From Siphonodentalium dalli (taxonomy: Eukaryota > Mollusca > Scaphopoda > Gadilida > Siphonodentaliidae), in the NCBI GenBank assembly GCA_032622095.1, contig CP136061.1, forward strand, positions 81,876,324 through 81,940,323: a DNA stretch of 64,000 nt, given 5' to 3'. Positions 12,301 through 27,200 of the stretch are shown here, piece by piece. The number at the start of each line of letters is the position of its first letter. Position 1 is the stretch's first letter. The notes under the pieces were generated by a model. That model had not been told where the DNA came from. It worked only from the letters and a program-made list of their open reading frames with translations, and ran no database searches. A program made the position numbers and the translations under genes.

Positions 12301-15213
12301 ATGTATGTACGGTTGGGTCCTGCTGAATTGCTATGATGATCTTAGGGCAAATTGATGCTGTTAACACAAAGTAGCGTTATATTTTTTTAATTTGTCTTTT
12401 TTCGCGCTGTTCTGATAATCGGAACATCTCCAGGAATATCAAACATTCAAAAACATATTTATTGCGAACTATTTTTAATACTGGTTGTATTAGTTTTTGG
12501 AAATCGACTATAATCAAGATGGTTATTCACATAATTTTAGAAACACCAGCGCAGGCCTTATTATATATTTTCAAAAATAAATATATTCTTGAATGCTTCA
12601 TATACACACTGGTTTTTCTCAAATCGTTCGGATTGACCAACCACCGCGAAAATGACAACTTTAGAAAAAATAACGGTCCTTTTTTATAACGGCATCAAGT
12701 TTGCCCTACCCACATCATAGCAATTAAGCAGGACCACCAACATCAAAGTATGGTAGCAGAACAACTTGACCCGGGTAGATACTTTACCAGATGAGAGGCA
12801 AGCATTTGAAATCTTCAAAACATGGATGGCCATTGAGCGGTTCGACCAAACTCCAGGCAGAGTTATCTCCCATCGCTCCGCTGAAATATCACTGCCATAA
12901 GGACATTTGGTAAGGATTTCTTACGTGTTCTTTGTTCTTATGTTTTAGGATTAAAATTTTCTATAACTGGCTCAGTCTATATTGTTCTTATCAATCCCGA
13001 AAGAATTACCATTATTGCAAACTTTTGGTGGTAAAAATAGGTGACTAAATATAGTTCCGACGATGTGTAAAAATAGATGTATCGGTCCGCAAAGTACCAT
13101 CCGCAGTGCTATATCGCAGTGATATAATGTATATGGCGCTGCATGGAGTTTGCCGTTCGACCTTAAAAGTCACAGCGACTATATATACATGTATATATAC
13201 GCACGCGGTCTGCTGATTCGAATAGCACGTTAATCAGAAAACACCATGCAGAGGCCAGATTGACTTCGAGGTGAAATTACTTTTTCTGGTAATCAGCAGT
13301 AACAACATAACATGTATAGACCTGACGTATAGAGGTGTTATCTACACATACGGGTATACATATTAGTCTCACGAATATTTAGTCATTAACTCGGTTAATA
13401 TGGACTGTCACGTGAGATTTAGTGATGAGATCAATATCGCTATTTTGTACTCGTCATCGTAACCATAGAGACAACCCGGATGTTCGCGTGACGTAATACT
13501 ACGTATATATATATATATATATATATATACGACCTAATTTAAAAATAAACATTTTTACGTGCGCTCGCGCAACAGTATGGCGATCAGACAGATTCGTAGG
13601 TTGGTGTCACCCTACTCCGTTTCACTCCATGACGTCACCAAAAACGACGTAAAACCTCGTGGCGTTCTGACATTTTTACTGTGCCGCGTTTTTGCTATGT
13701 TTATTTTATGTGTTGTTTTCGATTATTTGTTTGTCGCCGATATCGCCATTTGTCGGGATTCCCTGTTTCTATATTTAAAACTGGCATGCTCGTAGTGAGC
13801 CTCGATTTCGATTTTTTCTCCCAGGTCAAAATACGTCAGAGCTATGACAAAAATAGATTGACCTACATTTTCTCCATCAGAACTCTATATCAAAGAGTCT
13901 ATAGACTCCATTGGGACCTACATAGACTCCTTCATTTTGGGTATTTTTACTTATAATTGGGAAGTTTTATCATTTTTGGTTCATGCGAAGACCTCTTTTT
14001 ATCGTGCGGGAAAAGAGAGACATTCAAAACGCGATTTCGTAATTCGACGCAATAGGCTGAATAGCCTAACCTTCAGCCGAGTTCCGCGTCAAATACGACG
14101 AATGACGTAACACAAAACAAAACGCATTTGTTGACACAAACACCGTTTGAAGAGTTTATTATTGCATAAATGATCGTTATTGATTAATTATTGATTAATT
14201 ATTGATATTTATTGTTGCATATTGGCTGCTATCAATATTTACACAAATGGTATTAATTATTTCTTATAATTGCTCCTTTGGTCAACTTTGACTATCGGAA
14301 AATGAAAATGAAAATATGCCGCGGAAAAAAATGTAATCGATATTAAATTCTCATCCTTTCGGCAACATGGAATTGGTTTTAATTACGTAAATGATTAATA
14401 TAGTAATTTGCCTTTTATCTGTGATGAAATGAGAAATGGTAATTGTCTTTTTTTGCTAACATTAAATTAAATTAAATTAATTAATTAAAATACTGTGAAA
14501 TTATTGTTTATTACATTTTTGCGCACGTTGCCATCTCTCTGAGTGCATTCTAGTTCTAATTACTTTTATGCCACTATTGCCTATCTTGGTGTGTGTATAT
14601 AACACCTATTTTGTAATTTTCACCTTAACACATTACTGTGGGTGTAAATGTTCAAACGTCATTCCATGGGTTAAACGTTTATACCCTTAGTAGAACTACA
14701 TTGTAGTAATAGCAAAATAGTTCTTATCTTACATTCATTTTAAATCGGATGTTGTTGTGAAATACATTAAATATGAGGAATTCAATCAAACGCAGCTTGC
14801 TAGTGTTATATGAACTAGGAAACATTTTCAAAGGAATATCAAGTGACTGATGGCTCAGAAACAGCTTGGTGTCATGACATAAAAGTATGCATCACTACAA
14901 AGAGATGCTCTTTCCTTATAGCATCGTGCTTGTGTCACTCGGTGTGGATACAATCATGTAGACATTAAAAGTAAACATCGGAGTAGCTGAATTCGCGGAA
15001 CGAATCAAAAATAATAAATATGACACAATTAAAGATGTATTATCTCTTTAAATAACAAATTTGAAATAGTGAAATCTATATCAGACACGACACGGACAGA
15101 CAAAAATAAAACTCCAGATTCCGGGACGGGCAATATTTGATGTGCATATGTGAATCATTGTCTCATCATTAAAGATACTCAATCCGATCAGACTGTCCCC
15201 ATACCATCAACAT

Positions 15214-15249
<36 letters not shown>

Positions 15250-18200
15250 TTTCTTCAACATACGCTTTAGTTATCAGAACCGATTTATTGCAACAAAATA
15301 ATGCAAACCACTGTCAACTATAGTATCGAATTTCCCAAAACTTGTTATTTATCAACATTTTGTTCAACAAAATATGGTCGTATTATCACTAAAGTATCAC
15401 GAAATTTGACCGTATTACTACTTGATTTTAGAGTTATCCATCTTCATCCGCAATTTATCCGAAACCGTCCGTTTGACCACGTGTTTCTGTGCCACATATA
15501 TTATTACACATCTCCAGAAATATCAAACTTCAAAAATTGATATCTGATCGCTCTGAGCTTTGATGGGTGGGATCCTCGACTCGAATCAAATATGTTTTAC
15601 CCCGAAGCAAAGAAATAGTAATTTAGGAGCGTCTGATCCGATTGAGTACCTTTAACCCTCTATATTGTTTGTCTGATGGATAAACTAGTAAATAAGCGTT
15701 GGAAATTCACAATATTAGTTATATTCGGCAATATCGTGGGGTACATGGAGATTTAATACCTGGATGTCGATTTTTCAAAAAGAGACATCCATGTATTATA
15801 TCTCCATGTACCCCACGATGTTGCCGGAGATAACGATTTTGTCCCCACAGCAATAACACCATGTCTCCTTAATTTAAGAGTGTTTTTCATAGGTTATCCG
15901 ATTAATTCACACCAATAAGAATAATTCAGTTGCTGACCTAATGATCTGGCGTCAGGTGACGTCAAATTCGGCGTGCGAGGGCAACGTCACGATTGGTGGA
16001 AACTGCCCCCGATGTTTCACGATGTTTCACGTGCTCATATACCCCCGATGTTTGGCGCACGTTCGCTTAGGCATGGTGATTTAAACGTGGCGTTGTAGCC
16101 AATCAGATTGCTAGTTACAACCGGATGTGGGGACAATGCACATTCAAAAATCTGTAGCGTTCAAAACTCATATTTATGATTGAAATTTACAAGAAAAAAT
16201 TTATTAAAATTGTAAAAAATTGTTAGGCCAATGCATTCTCTTATATATGCGAGGCGACCTATGGTCGACTCGCATATATAAGAGAATGCATTGGCACAGG
16301 GTAAAAAAATCCCGACTTCCGACTGGATTTGATAGGTGTCGACTCGGATATTGAAATTTTAAAGTTTTACCTTTTTCCTTAAATTACAAATTTTTAGGGC
16401 TTTTGATTTTACTTATCGTCTTTCGACCAGTACGTTCCAAATTCTTTTCAAAAATCTTTTTAGCCGCTCCGGGACCTTGCTCTCCGGCTCTAAATTTCTG
16501 CCAATAACACGAGGAACACAATATCTGCATGTGATTGGGACTCTGACCCCTTCTTTCATATACTTTGCAGACACTCTCCTCTTGTTCTTGAAATACATTA
16601 AATGTTTGCACCGCCAATATAATGTGGGTAATATGACGAATATGTTTAAGCCATTTTAGTTCTTACTAAAATCTCTGTTGACTAACAAAAAGGCCTTTGA
16701 TCAACATGCCAATGCATTGCTCTGACTTGGTTTCTGTCATTCTTGTGTGCTAGGTTTGGTATTACTTACCCTGGAACTCGTGTTACCTGGTCAGTCACAC
16801 AGGTCCACAGAACAAAAATTGACCCCACCCCAATAATACTTAATTATATAGGATTAAGTATTATTGAGGGTGGGGTCAATTTTTGTTCTGGGGACCTGTG
16901 GTCAGTCATCCACTTACCTGTATTGGTTACACATAAAAACAATTTACAAGGAATATAGGTGTCTATTATGACTAGATATTGAATATCAAACACACCTCAA
17001 CCATGTACTAGCTGTTGGTATAGCGCTCATACTCCCATTCGCTTATAAGTACAATAACACCTGTAACAAATATCTGGCTCATCCACAGCATGAGTTCCGT
17101 AGCCTTAACCGTCGCTTCATGTATGGCACAATTATACGGATAGCTGAATTTGTAAACAGCAATTTGCAAGGCCATTTATCTTGCTCGGGTGAATGGATGA
17201 AATAAGAAACGTAATTAAATGATTAAATGCGCACGACAGGCATGTTTTGTAAAACTTTAAAGTTGTAAGTATCTATGACAAGTGGGTCTTGAGGGTGATA
17301 AATACCTTTGTATTCGCACGCGCCCCTAATGCGCTTCAATTTTCACACAGGTATTATTGCCTCATCTACTATTATTCATATCAAAACGACAGATAGTTGA
17401 CACAACACCATGGGCTCGGTCCATCATTTTTTACAAAGAATGTCAACGACTCTAACTTAATCACACGATTTGCCTTGTGGTGAAGATGAAAATATAGGAA
17501 CATGATACTTGTGCATTGTGTAAATGTGAAATAGCAAACGTGCACGAGCAATACCAATTAATCTAGTCCGTTAGAGATTTTTAGCAATACTAAAGTGATC
17601 CGGAGCCATATATACATGGACATACAAGCCTGAGCGGCCTAGCATCACTAAATTCACCCTCTGGGGACTTCATTCTGTTTAGGCCTCATCTTCTCTGTGA
17701 AGTTTCTTTATTATCAAATTTCTTTAGAAACTTCTTCACACAGATTCTATTTCTTTTTTTAGTTTAGTTTCTCTATATCCGCAAATTGGCAGACGGCACA
17801 TTGCATAATCGAGGTTCCCAAAGGGGGTACATGTACGTCACAATCTTCACTATTTGGAAACTTCAGTCTGAGTGTTATGTCTCCCATAGTAGATGAGGCC
17901 ATGTGGAATGAGGTCCCAAGGGGGTGAATTTTGTGATGCTAGCCCGCTGTGTGGGATAGTGTCACTAAATTCACCCTCTTGGGACCTCAATTTGCAAATG
18001 ACTCAGACTTGGATCATTGGATTGTATTAATATACAGAGTATACTGCATGAATATTTGAATTAAGAAAAGGGGACGTGGCCCTGCAGTTGATTGTGATAC
18101 TGAGCAGTTGACCATCTGTAGCTGAAGTGACGCATATTCGACGGCCTCGTGCAACACATTTTACACAAAATACAGGTTGAACCAAAACTCATTCCTAACT

Positions 18201-21200
18201 ACCAAATGACGCTGCAAGTTTATTAACATCTCTCTTTATCAAAATTTACACAAGCGACAATGATATATGCTACGAATAATAGCACGTGACGATACCCCGT
18301 TTAAAGGTACTCAATCCGATCAGACGCTCCTAATTTACTATTTCTTTGGCTTCGGGGGTAAAACATATTTGATTCGAGTCGAGGAACCCACCTATCAAAG
18401 CTCAGAGTGATTAGATATCGATGTTTGAAGTTTGCGAGTTCTCTTGTTTGTGGGACAGTTTTTGCCAGTCAAACGGACGGTCTTGCAGATAAATATGGAT
18501 AACTCTAAAATCAAGTGGTTATTATTACCACTTGTTGCAATCTTCTGCAAACCAACTTTGCCACTATAGTCGGTCGCCAAACCCCCGAAATTCACGAATG
18601 CATGTTTTCGCGTATAAAGTTGTTTTCTCTGCGGATTTTGTAAATTCAGGTATCCGACATAAAAATTTTATCGGCTGGCCATCTGTCAGTACAGTCATTC
18701 CATGTATACCATACACATTATCCGTAACCATAAAATCACTCACTATATATCCACACACCCCATCCATGATCATACAGAAAACACATGTACATCCCACCCA
18801 TTACCTTACAGTCACTCCATATATACATAATCAATACATATATGACCATGTAGCTATATCCATACACCACATCAATGTCCATACAGGCACACCGGGTGCA
18901 CCCGCACAGGATACACACAACCATACACAATACAGTCACTCCATCCATACCGATTCACCCCACACCTGACCATGACCACTCCTTGTATACCTATACATCT
19001 CACTATGGGCAACACACTCATAACCATATAGTCACTCTTTGTATACATATTCACATCATTCATGACTCCATGTATACCCATTCACATCACCTATGATCAA
19101 AGAGTAACTCCCTGGCTATCATATTGGCATCCATCCTGTATCCAGTTGATATTGGTTTATCATAATGGACCAGAAGAGCCACATATTATGGTTCATCTCA
19201 GTTCCGTCACAAAGTTCTGCCCATTTCCTTTTTCAATAATATGGTCAGAATCACAAAAGAGGTTCTCCGCAAAATTCCATACTTTAAAATGAATTTGCCC
19301 CATACGGAACTGGGACAACCATAATAGAACATTTAGTTGTCAGTTAATTAACTAACACGTATAATAACCAAGTGAGTGACAATTTGCTACCTTTTCGGAT
19401 AACGCAGAGAATAATGTTATATATATAATGTTATAATGATATATGTAAAAAAATCACTTATTACCAATTTGGTTGCCATTTTGGAAGCCATATTGAGCAA
19501 TTTGGTCTATAAACACCGTAGTGTGACACATTTAAGATAGACCAATACAAAAAAAACACCTTTCAATCCAAAGATAGTTACAGTTTACTCGAAAAAACGA
19601 TCCAAACCTGAAAAGTGAATATTTGCCGATATTTATGTCAAGTTTTTGAGAGAAAAGTCCAATATATTTGGTGATGTCAGTGGTGACAACAGTAACTATT
19701 AACCATGGTACAGCAGACATGTTAGTATTCAATGTATAGAAGGCATAATAGCCAATTTTGTACATCAACCACAACTTGTAAGCGATTGCAGGACACCCTA
19801 GGGAAATATTTACCATTTTCCATATTTTGGCAGCCATTTTGAGCCAAAGTAAGAATTTTGGTTCCAGTGAGTTGGAATATTCATAGGTAATGGTATGCCT
19901 CACTTAATTGTAACCTTCTGTTCATTTCTTGTTGAAATATGACTAGAATCCCAGTTGTGAAATATTATACTGCGTTCTGTAAAATCGATTTTTTGAGGGA
20001 TCACAAGCGGATAGGACCCCAATAATTGCATATTTAATTGCTCCAATGATTAGTTAATATACAAAATACAAAATAAAGTCATATTACTCAACCAGTTCCA
20101 AACAGCATGAACTGATCTAGAAGATATTTGTGAAAAAATGTCATATTTTTAACTTCCGGCGGCCATTTTGGTAGCCATCTTGGATGGTGAGTTTCAATTT
20201 TGGCCCAAAATAGTGTCATTATGTCATAGCTTCATGAAAATATATACATTTGTATACATTTTTCTAGATTAGTCATGTGAATTTGCAACAAATTCCAAGT
20301 AACTGTGGCTTTACGTCTGGGAAAAAATGGGGGGGGGGTATACTTTTTAGGGCGCTATAAAATAAATTGCATTTAAAAGTATTTTGCCAAATTGGAACTG
20401 TGTACAAGAAATGGTATAATTTCTTCAAAATATTGAACAATCGTGATTTTCGATCCACAAAACACTGAAAACCGATCCAAAATTTGCTTTTTGGGAAAAT
20501 TATTGAATAGTAGATAATTGTTTATCGAAATAAAAATGGCACGTTTTTCCGGTCTGTCATGAACTCGACCACATCTATGTTGTTTATGTTCAGTATGACC
20601 TTGTATGTGACCAATCTGCATTGAAGAAACTCTATTTGCTTTCAGTTCGATCTTGAATATATACAAGCAGCATTGAGGAACTCTACCAAATCTCTGTATG
20701 TTTTTTAGTATGACATTCTATGTGACCAAGCTACAGAAACTCTACCAAATCTCTGTATGTTTTAGTATGATCTAGTTTCCGACAAAGCGCATTACGGAAC
20801 TCGACCAAATACCTGTATGTTTTTTCCAGTTTGATCTAGTTTGCGACCAAGCGCATTACGGAACTCGACCAAATCTCTGTATGCTTTTCAGTTCGATCTT
20901 GTATGTGACCCAGCTACTTCGCCGAATTCGACCAAATCTCTGTATGTTTTTAGTACTGCCTTGTATGTGACCAAGCTTCATTGAGGAACTCGACAAAATG
21001 TATCGCTTTTTTCAGTTTGACCTAGTTTGTGACCCAGCTGCATTGAGGAACTCCACAAAATCTCTGTATATTTTTCAGTTTGACCTAGTTTGTGACCAAG
21101 CTGGACAAAATCCATTATTTTTTTCTTTCAGTTTGATCTTGTTTGTGACCAAGCTGCATTGCGGAGCACGGCGAAGTCATTATATTTTGCTGGGAAGCTG

Positions 21201-24200
21201 ATCGGGACGCCTCTGAGTGGGACCCTGGCCGATAGGTAACATACAGTAATACAGTAATCGCATAAACCATTACAACATGGCCCCATAAGGTAAATTGAAC
21301 AGCAGTCTTTATTGTCCCTACGTAGACATTAGCTCTAGGTTCAGTTACACTTACTGCTGGTGTGTGTCGTCGGAGATGTGGCTATAGGGTCTACGTTGGT
21401 GGTAACACTGGTGTAAATATGGTTCGGAGCGACCTCTAGCGGAGGAAATTATAGTACAGAATAAAATAAATACTAGGACCCCATTGGTCAATAGCCTTGT
21501 GTGTATTTTGCAGAAAAATACATCACACCTCTTGCATATGATTTACTTAGGTAAAATAGCCATTGACATAGGTATAAACCCTATGAAGTTTGTATTTTGT
21601 GGTGTGATCTAAAATATGACATTTATTTTAGTGCGGTTCTAACACTAATTACGAAAACACAAGATTTAAAGGCGAATTCCCTTCTAGTCGGATATGATTT
21701 TAAAAAAAAAATTACCGCCAATGTCAATCTTTCAAATTAAAAACCAATCTGGTCCTGGGAATTATATTGAAAACATGCAGTATACACTAAAACGTTTGCA
21801 CATAGGACTGTGAAACACATTTACGCCAGTGTAACCTTGGTGTATGCATGCACTTGCAATTTCCAACCACTCCTGGAACCAGACCAAATTCCTTATTCGG
21901 AAAAGTCCAATTTCTAATGTGGCTGCTTTGCGAAATAGTCAATACATCCCCCGAAATTATATCTCCAGATCTCGAGATATTATGTCGAGATCCCCGTGAT
22001 AATATTTCGGGAAAAATGTAATTTTCCAATTGTTGGAGATGTCCAACCATACACCCCATTTTGAAAAGTTCCCGTATTATGGTCATTTCTGTCCAATAAA
22101 AAGACCGAACGTATATAAAAAGTATGCGATTCTCTGTCTTACACAATAAATTTCCCATAGCTTCATGTACTGGTAGGAAAATTAAATTACCAGAACAATT
22201 TCAATCTATGTTTGGTGTGAAATGTCCGACTGGCGTTATGTCAATCTTGAAATTCCAAACTGCTGATTTATTTTATCAAAGTTGTTGGTGAGACACCTCA
22301 CAATCCACAGAACCAAGATTCTACGTCACGCGAGACACCCCACAAACCACATGACCAAGATCCTACGTCACTGAGACACCTAACAAACCACAGGACCAAG
22401 ATCCTACGTCACGTGAGACACCTCACAAATCACAGGACCAAGATCCTACGTCACGTGAGACACCTCACAAACCACATGACCAAGATCCTACGTCACGTGA
22501 GACACATCACAAACCACAGGACCAAGATCCTACGTCACGTGAGACACCTCACAAACCACAGGACCAAGATCCTACGTCACGTGAGACACCTCACAAACCA
22601 CAGGACCAAGATCCTACTTCACGTGAGATACCTCACAAACCACAGGACCAAGATCATACGTCACGTGAGACACCTCACAAACCACAGGACCAAGATCCTA
22701 CGTCACAGGAGACACATCACAAAACACAGGACCAAGATCCTACGTCACGTGAGATACCTCACAAACCACAGGATCAAGATCCTACTTCACGTGAGACACC
22801 TCACAAACCACAGGACCAAGATCCTACGTCACGTGAGACACCTCACAAACCACAGGACCAAGATCCTACTTCACGTGAGACACCTCACAAACCACAGGAC
22901 CAAGATCCTACGTCACAAACAAGGAATATATACAACGGGAAGGTTCACTCCGCGCATTTGTGGTAATCACCGGAAGTTGTCATGACGCCATTCTGGTAGG
23001 ATACCCTGGTAGGAACGTACGTCATCGCATCGTTACTTCCTTGTTTACTTTTACTAATAAGTTAAAAGTGTGGGAGTTTGAAAATGATTTACAAATCAAA
23101 GTGGCATCCAGGATATTTGTGGGATCAACATATCGCTGAAGTAGAGGAACTAAAGTGGTAATCCATATCCATATATGATATATTCGAATGGATCGAATTG
23201 AAAATTCATTTAACTTGTATGTCTACCAGTACTAGGAAACAAACTTACTGGGTGGGATTTCTGTGTCAAATACGACTGTCTTTCATAATTTGACTAATGA
23301 CTATGTCCATAACATTACCTGAGTCATGTCTCTAATTAAAAAAAAATTGAGATCTATTATGGAAAAAAATTGAGATCTATTATGGGATCAAAGTTCACAA
23401 CCTTGGTCATTTAAATTAATTGCTTAGAATATAACCACAATTTAAACATGTTTTAAAAGCTCCACCAAGGGCACCATTCAGTAGGGCTTACATTCCAGAT
23501 GCCACTTTTATTATGAAACTGGCATACCAGTTGATATGGGAATAATTATGGAGTCTGAGTACAAGTTAATGCCATTTATATTGAGTCCTGCATACATGAT
23601 ATATTTCACTAATCTCGCATACACTATATGTATGTACCATCAATATATGATGAGTTTACATCAATTACAGGGGTTGGTGGGACACATATACATGCTACCA
23701 GTATACTGTATTACAAATAAATAGTATGTTACACTTTATACACTACATTTCATTATGTTTGCAGTGCCATTTTATCAATCTGAAATACTTGATATTTAAA
23801 AACATCCACCAAATATCAAATCTTTGGGCCATGATATCATAAACTTCCCTGGTCCTATACCTACCCTGATACCCACATACAAAAAACCCCTACCGGTAAG
23901 ACTTACCAGGTAGTAGCAAATATTTCATTTACATTTCATATCCATATTTTGTCCTTATAGTACATAAATTGTCTGTTGGATAGACTATGTATAGTGAATG
24001 GCGGCAGATGTAGGCCTATATTTTTAATTATTTGTGTGATATCTATAGATTTTCAATATCAAAATAACAGTTTAAATATTTAAACCTACCTGCAAGTATG
24101 AGTTAAGTAAAATCGCACATAATATATAGGCCTACCCGCCTACTCTTAAATATAGTCTATGGTATGGGGAAACAATAATTTTAAAGTTCTGTTATTAGCA

Positions 24201-27200
24201 TACAGCACTATATAATATTGTGTCATTTTCAGCAAATGGTGTGGTACCGGTACTTACAATGTGATAGACATGTGTCACGCAATCATGATTAATGTACCGT
24301 ATGGTGTCAATCATTATGAGGTGCCATGGAGATACAATCATCCTCTATGTTTTCCAAAAATAACCGATGACATTATGTTCTTATATTCATGGCTACACTA
24401 CATGCCTACTGCTATGTAATATATTGGCAAACATAACTTACAATACCCAGTATTTATTCAAGAATTTATAAATTATAGCATCTCTGGGTCATGTATATCA
24501 TTAATATTAAATATGATGAGTTTATTTGGGAAATTTTGATGTAGTTATAAAAATATATTGCGTTGATGTGTGTGAAAATATCAATCTTTGTTAAATATTA
24601 AAATAAAAAAGAAGCATATGTAGCCTAAATTTCCCAAATTATCATTCTCTGAGTTCTCATATACCATGCACGCAAGGACTAAGCAAGTCTCAACATGAGT
24701 AAAATACATTTATATATAGCCTTAAATGTTTGAACACTCACTAATTAATCTTTCTTCAGAACAAACAAAAAATCACATGTAGCCTATTTATAAATCTATA
24801 AACCTAGTACATAATTAAATATTTGATATTATCAGAATTCTTGTTTTAATGGGTAATGCTTGAAATGACTAAGTATTTGATTCCAAATATTAAATTATTA
24901 ATGTATCAATGACTAAGGGGGTAAGGGTGTGGCTAGTGCAACCCAATGAATGTACATTACCACATAGCAACTACTTGAACTAGCATTGATGTTATTGACT
25001 TGAGAAGCCTCATAATTGTGTAAAATCTCACAGGGCTCCACGGTCCACCCACACTTTGATTTTGACACTTTTGACTCTTCATAGCCGCCAGAGCCAACAA
25101 GCATGGAATTATTCTGTAATGTTTCCAAATGAATTTTATTTTAAGTTTATGTTTCAATATTTGGTACGCCGCATTTTAATTTAAAATTGGCATCATCACA
25201 GTTATGAATTGAATGATCTCAGCCAAAATTTCGACATTGAATAACAAACGAAAATTGGCAAGAAAGACAGCGTAATTTGGTTGAAATAAATACTCATTTG
25301 CTTTAAAATATATTTTTTTCATGTTGGTGGATTAAAGTATGATATATAGTCACAAATGTTGCTTTTTGTCTGATTGTTTATTCTTTTATAGGCCTACTAT
25401 TTCGATTTTGTTTACACACAAGTCGAATAGCGCTGCGGTAACCAATGACGCCATTCGCTCTTCTATCCTACCAGAATGGCGGATGCTGGCGACGTCATGC
25501 ATTACGTTGAGCCAATAGGAAGCGAACCTTCCCGTTGTATATATTCCCTGGTCACAAACCACAGGACCAAGATCCTACGTTACAAACCACAGGACCAAGA
25601 TCCTACGTCACGTGAGACACCTCACAAACCACAGGACCAAGATCCTACGTCACAAATTAAGTCTCTAACCCAAAGCGGTTTTTATTTTTAATTCGTTTAA
25701 ACGATATATAAACGTTTGCCTGATGGGATAAACTAGTACATAGGGTGTGGAAATTCACATTCAATGCACATTCAAAAATAATCATTGTTAAAAACTCATA
25801 TTTATTAATAAGAGTTTTCAACGATGACTATTTTTGAACGTGCAACTTAAATTTACAAGGGAAATAGGTGCCGATTTTAAACATGAAACACACCTCAGCC
25901 ATTTACTAGATGTTCGTAAAGTGCACATAATCCGTTTCACGCCTACGTACAATAACTAATGCAATGAATGTCAACTGCATCATGTCCATATGGCAGATAT
26001 TCGAATGTCTGAAGTGACGGTTCATGGCCCCGAACACTGTCGTCATGCCCATACGTGTCACTATTGCCAACGGAAGTCACAATACATCTTTCAGTAAACT
26101 GTTGTGTTTAGCGAGTAGGTTCGAGTAATATAGTTATGTCGTGGGGCTATCCACAACTTAATGACAAGTCAACACGAGATATATATAGATATATACACGG
26201 GCATGTATGTTTAATTGTTTATTTGCACGATAATATATTAAAGGCACTATTTCTTTGGTTTCGGGGGGTAAAACAAATAGTTGATTCGAGTCGATGAACC
26301 CACCCATCAAAGCTCAGAGTGATCAGATATCGATTTTTGAAGTTTGTTAATTTCTCGAGATGTGACACAGCAACACGTGGTCAAACGGACAAATTGAGGA
26401 TGAAGATGGATAACTCTAAATTCAAGTGATTATTATTCGAATCAAATGTTTGTTACCCCCGAAGCCAAAGAAATAGTAATTTAGGAGCGTCTGATCGGAT
26501 TGAGTACTTTTAACAAAATATTAAAATATTATAAATAACGTATATTACTATCCATCCCATAACTAACATTATTTCCAATTGGGCAAAAGCCGCCACGTGA
26601 TAACCCAGGAAAAAGTCATATTGGACTCCCGAATGTCATATTGGACTCCCAAGTGTGCAATATGACTTTTTTATCGGGACTCTGTGACGTCACGAATTAA
26701 CTATTGCGAAATGAATCGGTGAAATTGTGATGCGCGCGCAACACTTGTGGATTTAGCAGACATTTCACTTCCGCATTGAGTTTTGTTTTCATTTCCGTGT
26801 TTACTGTTCCAAATCATGCTTTCTGATGATAAAATGCAGGCTTTTGTAGAGACTAAGTGCCGACAAATACCAAAAATAACCACTAAAGTTTTATTCCCGA
26901 AATTTGGATAAACATAAAGTTATTATACAACGTTGTGTACAGTATGCGTTTTTTCTTGTACGAGTCCAGGTTTCACCACAACCTACACAACATTGTACAA
27001 GAAAACCATAGTCAGAAATGGTAACGCCACCAAGATCATATTATTAGCCATAAATATAAATTATAATATAATTATAATATAAACTAGCGTTCAAATTTCA
27101 TGTGGGAAATTTGGATACTTCCATATACCACGTTTCCCCGTTTATCGTGTTATACATTACATTCTTCAAGCTGTCTCTGGTGGGCCCGACTTCGTCCGGG

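Noticed and set aside
12760..12898. Open 47-codon stretch with LPDERQAFEIFKTWM
   Set aside because: Looks protein-like but is short, has no start or clear acceptor, and no family I can name.
13559..13956. Two overlapping + strand frames with a hydrophobic stretch
   Set aside because: Hydrophobicity comes from T-rich DNA. No splice partners, no recognised family.
18532..19096. Long His/Thr-rich open frames
   Set aside because: Produced by the C/A-rich degenerate repeat; opposite-strand frames are equally long.
22306..22920. CRISPR-like regular repeats (also considered for 7500-8065 and 47046-48728)
   Set aside because: Units are contiguous with no unique spacers, and the genome is plainly eukaryotic.
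22413..22985. 190-codon open frame on the + strand
   Set aside because: It is the 42-bp minisatellite read through (42 is a multiple of 3). No non-repeat domain and no gene context.
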